From: Thermoprotei archaeon
GTDB taxonomy: Archaea; Thermoproteota; Thermoprotei; Thermofilales; B20-G17
Direction: 5' to 3'
DNA: 16,486 nt
Assembly: GCA_003649515.1 (NCBI GenBank)
Contig: QMSC01000013.1
Span: 1 to 16,486, forward strand
The notes beneath the pieces were generated by a model. The model worked only from the letters and a program-made list of their open reading frames with translations, had not been told where the DNA came from and did not search any database. This document shows positions 12,674-16,486 of the stretch, in pieces (the first letter of the stretch is position 1; each line of letters begins with the position of its first letter). The position numbers were made by a program, and so were the translations under genes.

Positions 12674-13957
12674 CTAGTATGGGAAAACTATCTCGTCACC
12701 ATTGTTAGGCAGGAAAACTTCAAGATCCAAGCTTTCCTCAATATATTTTTTGAAGAACTCCCCTCCCCTTTCAGTACAATGAACTATCACCACCTTCGCT
12801 GAGGTGTCCGCCCTGCTTAATAAGTCGACTAAATCTCTCTTACTCGAATGTGAGGAGAAATCGAACCACTCTACCCTTGCTCTTACCGCCTTACCTTTCT
12901 TCGCAGCTAGGGGCAGTATTCCCTCGCTGAGGACCAACTTGCCGTTGCTATTAGGCGCTTGGAAGCTGACGAAAAAAATCCCGTTTCTCGGATCGTTAGC
13001 TATTCTCTCCGCGTAATATATTGCAGGACCTCCCTTCAGCATGCCAGCAGGCGATACTATAATACAAGGTTTCTTCTTCAAAATTTCCTTGCGTTGCCGA
13101 GCGCTCGAGATCTTCGTGACCCCCTCAAGCGACCTGCGGAAGAGGCTAGGATCTCTTAGAAACCTATCATTTTCGAGCAATATTTCGGAAATCACCCGCG
13201 CCATGCCATCGACATATACTGGGTAATCGTTGACGTCGTACTTTTCAAGCACGCATAATATTTCCTGAGACCTGCCTACAGAGAAGGAAGGAATTAGCAC
13301 TACGCCTCCTCCATCGAGCACCTCCTCTATACACCCTATGAAGGCTTTTTCTACAACATCCCGAGGAGGGTGATCGTAAAGGGAATACGTCGCCTCCATT
13401 ATGATTATATCTGCCTCGTGCATTGGTGGAGCCGAGCCCTCAAGGAGACACGTATCGCGTGTGTTGAAGTCGCCCGTATAGAGCACCTTCTTCCCGTCTA
13501 TGTCAAGGAGGAAGGAGGCACTTCCAGGTATATGCCCTGCATCGTAGACCTCTACTGTGAAGCTCTGATCAGATACTACTTCCTGGTAGTCAACTAACCG
13601 TACATTTTTAGCCATGGCTTGAAGCTCAACGACCTCATAGGGCACGTAATACCTCGATACTTTTAGGAAATCCATTATGAGTATCTTGGCTATTTCAAGC
13701 GTGAGAACTGTCATATATAACGGCTTTTGCTCGCTTACGTATAGCAGTGGAAGAGCTCCACAGTGGTCTAGGTGCGCATGGCTGAGGAAAATTGCACTGA
13801 GATCTCTGGGCTTCACGTGAAGAGGGAACCCGGGCTCGTCCTCTGAAATAGCGACGCCATAGTCAAAAAGCACTCTGGAATCCCCTTCTTCGACAAGTAT
13901 AGCGCTCCGTCCAACCTCTTTACCCGCGCCAAGTATGCTTACCTTCAGCTGACACAC
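12674..13957 (-). CDS. Beta-CASP metallo-beta-lactamase ribonuclease, aCPSF2-like
   Basis: About 427 residues with the full metallo-beta-lactamase core: SHAHLDH (HxHxDH; zinc ligands), GHIPGSAS (motif 3 His) and YTGDFN (motif 4 Asp). The beta-CASP motifs follow: IMEATYS (A), WFDFSSHSSKRDL (B, His) and VIVHCTERGGEF (C, His). There is no N-terminal KH domain, so it fits the shorter aCPSF2/RNase J-like archaeal branch and not aCPSF1. These enzymes cut or degrade RNA 5'-3' and take part in mRNA or rRNA maturation. GTG 13957 is chosen over GTG 13981 because the first follows GAGGGTGAT by six bases, gives the usual KVSILGAGKEVGRSA opening and sits about 32 bases from a GGATAAATACA box. TiaS lies upstream on the same strand. 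Confidence 0.9.
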   Translation of the reverse strand: MCQLKVSILGAGKEVGRSAILVEEGDSRVLFDYGVAISEDEPGFPLHVKPRDLSAIFLSHAHLDHCGALPLLYVSEQKPLYMTVLTLEIAKILIMDFLKVSRYYVPYEVVELQAMAKNVRLVDYQEVVSDQSFTVEVYDAGHIPGSASFLLDIDGKKVLYTGDFNTRDTCLLEGSAPPMHEADIIIMEATYSLYDHPPRDVVEKAFIGCIEEVLDGGGVVLIPSFSVGRSQEILCVLEKYDVNDYPVYVDGMARVISEILLENDRFLRDPSLFRRSLEGVTKISSARQRKEILKKKPCIIVSPAGMLKGGPAIYYAERIANDPRNGIFFVSFQAPNSNGKLVLSEGILPLAAKKGKAVRARVEWFDFSSHSSKRDLVDLLSRADTSAKVVIVHCTERGGEFFKKYIEESLDLEVFLPNNGDEIVFPY

Positions 13958-14011
13958 CCCACGATCACCCTCATTATCCACTTGTATTTATCCTTTAACA
14001 CCTTTCCTCAG

Positions 14012-15346
14012 CTACTGAATTTTAAACGTCCCATACCACGGTATTATTTTAAACTCCACAGGACTCCGCTTCACACCATACCTACTCTCAGGCTTAGTTA
14101 AATGTCTATAGGCTCTAGAGGAGGGTAAATATAAGCCTGGCTCCACTATGTGTGGAAGCCTGATAACCGTTTTTTCGAGATCCTTTCTCCAATAGGCGCA
14201 TCGTGGGCACTTATACCCCTTCCCCTTACCCGCCGACTTCATCCGCTTACCGCATTTTGGGCATATCGGAGAGTGGGTAATCACCACGTGCGAAGGTTCA
14301 AGGATTTCGATCTGCTCGACATTTATCGTTATGCCATGTTTTGGCGAGCTCGGCCGAACGCTCCCAAATACCCTTACGAACATGCCAGGTGACAATACCT
14401 TCGCAAGCGAATTCAGCCTACCGGTCTCCCGGTACACGCTACACTCGATGACCTCGCCCTCACGATCCTTAACTCTGAATAGGACATGTCCTCCTCTAAG
14501 TATCCTAACTTTGGATGCTAAGGTTCCCTCAATGCATACGGAATCGTAGGGTCTAACGTCCGATATCCTCTTTGACTCGAAGTGAACGCCAGTAGCTTGG
14601 TTCGTCTTGAAAATGACCCAGAAGTCAATGTTCCTCCTAACGTCATCGTCAACATAGTTCAATATGAAGTCGAGCAGAACAAGGGGGTTCTCCCCCCTTA
14701 TACCGAAGTACACTGGATCGGGTCCCCGAGGAGTTACTAGCACCCTTTCCTTCCTGTAATCGACGTTCGCAAAGGTGTAGGAGGAGTAATCCGCATCGTA
14801 TGCCTCCAGACGCTCCCTAACTAGCCTTCGTTCAGCCATCTGACGCCTGTAAGATAGGAGTTCGAAGGTATAATCGTTAAAAGTTACCCCAAGTGCTGCC
14901 AGCGCCCCTATAAGCCCTCTCCCCCTCTTCCACTTAAATGCTAATACGTCCTCCTTTTGTGCCAGTCTTTCAACCACTGATAGAGCCACTACGCTCCTCA
15001 AGGCCTTCCAGTAAAGGCTCTTAATCGCCGATCCCACTTCTCCCACTTTAAAAACGACTACTGGATCCGTTTTCGGATGCCTCAGTTCAATGAGCTCCTC
15101 AATTTTCGATAAAACGATGCCAGCTAGCTCCTCTAGGCAGTAATTCCTGACCCTTAGCCTTAGGGCTACAGCCCCATTTCCCCTAGTCTTAAAAGGAACG
15201 TTAGGGTTAAGCCTCACTAAGTACGGGTAATCGAGAAGCTCCACTCCCTCCAGGCTGTCCAGAAATATCGCTAACCGAGCGCCCACGTAGGTCGTACAAT
15301 TACCTAACGGAGAGTCAAAGTCGTCTAGGCCTACGTGAACTAGCAT
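14012..15346 (-). CDS. tiaS: TiaS, tRNA-Ile2 agmatinylcytidine synthase
   Basis: A 444-residue protein opening HVGLDDFDSPLGNCTTYVG, the hallmark of TiaS (COG1571). In archaea it attaches agmatine to C34 of the tRNA-Ile(CAU) precursor, using ATP, so that the tRNA reads AUA and not AUG. The catalytic N-terminal domains include KTRGNGAVALRLRV and GRGLIGALAALG. An OB-fold follows (SVCIEGTLASKVRILRGGHVLFRVKD). Next is a zinc ribbon with Cys362, Cys365, Cys380 and Cys383, then a basic tail. Length is normal for the family. ATG 15346 stands six bases after the stop of the RAM-domain gene, so the two are one transcription unit; the beta-CASP nuclease gene follows downstream. Confidence 0.93.
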   Translation of the reverse strand: MLVHVGLDDFDSPLGNCTTYVGARLAIFLDSLEGVELLDYPYLVRLNPNVPFKTRGNGAVALRLRVRNYCLEELAGIVLSKIEELIELRHPKTDPVVVFKVGEVGSAIKSLYWKALRSVVALSVVERLAQKEDVLAFKWKRGRGLIGALAALGVTFNDYTFELLSYRRQMAERRLVRERLEAYDADYSSYTFANVDYRKERVLVTPRGPDPVYFGIRGENPLVLLDFILNYVDDDVRRNIDFWVIFKTNQATGVHFESKRISDVRPYDSVCIEGTLASKVRILRGGHVLFRVKDREGEVIECSVYRETGRLNSLAKVLSPGMFVRVFGSVRPSSPKHGITINVEQIEILEPSHVVITHSPICPKCGKRMKSAGKGKGYKCPRCAYWRKDLEKTVIRLPHIVEPGLYLPSSRAYRHLTKPESRYGVKRSPVEFKIIPWYGTFKIQ

Positions 15347-15352
15347 TCCCAG

Positions 15353-15592
15353 CTACTTTACAAAACCTTCAGCAACGATCATCGTGAGCGTAGTCTTAAC
15401 ATGTCCTATTCTCCTGATCTTATTGCTGACTATCCCCTTTAAGTCATCGACGTTGTTCGCAACAACCTTAGCAACAATGTCATATACTCCGAAAACTACG
15501 TAGGCTTCCTTTACCTCATCGATCTTCTTCAGCTCCTCGAGCACTTCCCTCTCCGAGCCTATTTCCGTACTGATGAGCACGAAGGCCAGCAT
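15353..15592 (-). CDS. Stand-alone RAM-domain (Lrp/AsnC effector-domain) protein
   Basis: Seventy-nine residues that correspond to an AsnC-type ligand-binding (RAM) domain with no DNA-binding head: LAFVLISTEIGSEREVLEEL, VKEAYVVFGVYDIVAKVVAN and HVKTTLTMIVAEGF. The alternating beta-alpha-beta pattern with the YVVFGVYDIVA core is the family signature. Such proteins make rings on their own and may bind amino acids or modulate full-length Lrp proteins; the partner here is unknown. ATG 15592 has a TATA-like box at about 15626-15639. TiaS follows six bases after its stop. Confidence 0.88.
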   Translation of the reverse strand: MLAFVLISTEIGSEREVLEELKKIDEVKEAYVVFGVYDIVAKVVANNVDDLKGIVSNKIRRIGHVKTTLTMIVAEGFVK

Positions 15593-15625
15593 GCGTGCAC
15601 ACCAATGTAACCTTTTACCACCTAA

Positions 15626-15639
15626 TACTTTTAAACTTT
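15626..15639 (-). promoter_or_regulatory. TATA box of the RAM-TiaS unit
   Basis: On the minus strand it reads AAAGTTTAAAAGTA, about 40 bases before ATG 15592. It lies just past the end of the RNase P RNA, so the protein genes have their own promoter. Confidence 0.5.
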
Positions 15640-15649
15640 ACTCGAAAGC

Positions 15650-15978
15650 GGGAGAAGGGTATGCCGGAAGTACCCCACCTTCTGTTCTAGCGGGATCAAC
15701 CTTGGGGTCTACCCGGGCCTCACCACGGGGATCTCATGGGCCCTGCTTGACCCTCCCCGCGGGGAACGGTCGTCTCACCCGTTCCCTCCACATGGTCAAC
15801 GGCTTTAACGGCGCCGCATCATCCGCATCCGTGGAGGGGGGTCTCGTTTCTGTCCGGAGCCAGGGGTCTCCCCCTGCACCTCACGGTGCCCGCGGCCCCG
15901 TGGCGGTGGTGGAGTTTCCCCAGCCCTATCCGTCGCCGGATAGGACCGGCGCCCGCCCCCCGGCTTACCCTTCCCCCC
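15650..15978 (-). ncRNA. rnpB: RNase P RNA
   Basis: A GC-rich stretch of about 329 bases on the minus strand with the secondary structure of RNase P RNA. P1 is formed by the two ends (15966-15978 with 15650-15661; GGGGAAGGGTA-like against TACCCTTCTCCC). P2 is GCCGG/CCGGC. A stable P3-like hairpin contains CCTATCC and GGATAGG. The conserved region I sequence GGGAAACUCCACCACC (15905-15920) pairs through ACUCCACC with GGUGGGGU of conserved region V, ACAGAAGGUGGGGUAC (15670-15685). This is the universal P4 helix. The length and the extended central part suggest a specificity domain is present. RNase P removes 5' leaders from tRNA precursors. The ends are inferred from P1 and may be off by a few bases. 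Confidence 0.88.
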
Positions 15979-15999
15979 ACTTTATTAACCCTAACAGGA

Positions 16000-16010
16000 C
16001 TTAATATTGG
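16000..16010 (-). promoter_or_regulatory. TATA box of RNase P RNA
   Basis: CCAATATTAAG on the minus strand, centred about 26 bases before the inferred RNA 5' end at 15978. RNase P RNA therefore probably has its own promoter even though it follows 23S rRNA on the same strand. Confidence 0.5.
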
Positions 16011-16064
16011 TTTCACAGCTAGGTGAGAAAGTGCCCAGTTTTAGGAATATTCTAGGAGCTAGAA

Positions 16065-16083
16065 ATTCTCGAAAATGGAGAAT
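16065..16083. repeat. Short hairpin in the 23S 3' trailer
   Basis: ATTCTC-gaaaatg-GAGAAT, a perfect six-base stem in the trailer between 23S and RNase P RNA. It may belong to pre-rRNA end processing or termination. The rest of 15979-16154 shows only the RNase P promoter. Confidence 0.4.
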
Positions 16084-16154
16084 AAGGTGGGTTCATATGC
16101 CGCTCTTCTGCAGCTACAGTGTATGCACCTAGGTAACACCTGGTAGTCTAATGC

Positions 16155-16486
16155 ACTCGGGCTATTGGGAGCGGCGGGCTGAACGCCTCGGCTCCAAAGG
16201 AACCTCGGCGCTTACACCCCCGCTCCATCAACCCCGTCTTCTACGGGTGCCCTCGTCCCCCGGTAAAGGGCCGTTGCCGGCCCAAGGCGTCCGGGGGAGT
16301 GGCCGCCTCTTTTCGGGGAGGGCTTCGGGCTTCGATGCTTTCAGCCCTTATCCCCCCACGGCGTGGCTGCCCGGCTTTGCCCTACCGGACAACCGGTACA
16401 CTAGAGGCCGCGGCCCGCCGTTCCTCTCGTACTAAGCGGACCTTCCCCTCAGGCGGCCAACACCCCCCGTAGGTAGAGTCCGACCT
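16155..16486 (-). rRNA. 23S rRNA, 3' end (5' partial)
   Basis: The minus strand carries the last about 330 bases of large-subunit rRNA. The sarcin-ricin loop AGTACGAGAGGAAC is at 16420-16433, followed by the conserved GGGCTGAAAGCATC block and the terminal domain ending near CCGCTCCCAATAGCCCGAG. It is truncated by the window edge on its 5' side. The mature 3' end near 16155 is an estimate. Base composition is far more GC-rich than neighbouring protein genes, as in hyperthermophile rRNA. No 5S gene follows within the window, consistent with unlinked 5S in many crenarchaea. Confidence 0.95.

Noticed and set aside
15650..15978. SRP (7S) RNA as an alternative for the GC-rich RNA
   Set aside because: I could not find the conserved GGAAGG/AGCAG loop of SRP domain IV, whereas the P4 pairing of RNase P RNA is exact.
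15573..16004. Plus-strand frame of 143 codons rich in Gly, Pro and Ser
   Set aside because: It is the antisense of RNase P RNA; GC-rich structured RNA genes produce long spurious frames.
16151..16435. Plus-strand frame of 94 codons
   Set aside because: It is antisense to 23S rRNA, which is identified by the sarcin-ricin loop and neighbouring conserved blocks.

Overview
The window is a stretch of archaeal chromosome, most likely from a hyperthermophilic member of the Thermoproteota (crenarchaea). The reasons are the gene set (MCM, Hel308, FEN1, Cdc48/VAT, Alba, aEF1B, TiaS, aCPSF2-type beta-CASP nuclease), AT-rich TATA boxes about 25-30 bases before starts, and GC-rich rRNA and RNase P RNA inside otherwise moderate-GC DNA. 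Two tRNA genes carry small introns outside the canonical site, a habit of Thermoproteales/Thermofilum-like lineages. The RNase P RNA looks full length, which argues against the Pyrobaculum-type group with a minimal RNase P. I cannot name a species.

Layout. 1-3948 (+): the end of an intein-split MCM replicative helicase gene overlaps a Hel308 repair helicase gene that carries its own mini-intein. 4011-4123 (+): tRNA-Lys(TTT) with two introns. 4146-6327 (-): FEN1, protein-isoaspartate methyltransferase and DUF371, joined by ATGA overlaps. 6377-8822 (-): Cdc48/VAT AAA ATPase followed by a small winged-helix-like protein. 9118-9912 (+): Alba and a NusA/KH-like protein. 10005-10538 (+): zinc-ribbon protein and elongation factor 1-beta. 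10539-11914: a decayed IS607-type transposon (serine recombinase plus TnpB remnants, minus strand). 12055-12525 (+): Lrp/AsnC-type regulator. 12562-12653 (+): tRNA-Val(CAC) with a non-canonical intron. 12674-15592 (-): beta-CASP RNase, TiaS and a stand-alone RAM-domain protein. 15650-15978 (-): RNase P RNA. 16155-16486 (-): 3' end of 23S rRNA.

Themes. The left third is replication and repair: MCM unwinds, Hel308 remodels stalled forks, and FEN1 trims flaps. FEN1 has a clear PCNA-binding tail and Hel308 ends in a PIP-like tail. The right third is RNA maturation: 23S, RNase P RNA, two intron-containing tRNAs, TiaS (tRNA-Ile2 wobble modification) and a beta-CASP nuclease. The middle holds housekeeping chromatin, translation and proteostasis genes.

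I found no CRISPR array, prophage or defence island. The window is mostly ordinary core chromosome. The points most worth a second look are the two inteins in adjacent helicase genes, the RNase P RNA, the tRNA introns, a 62-base identical repeat between the two Cdc48 Walker A regions, and the remains of the TnpB element with a perfect 10-bp inverted repeat at its end.
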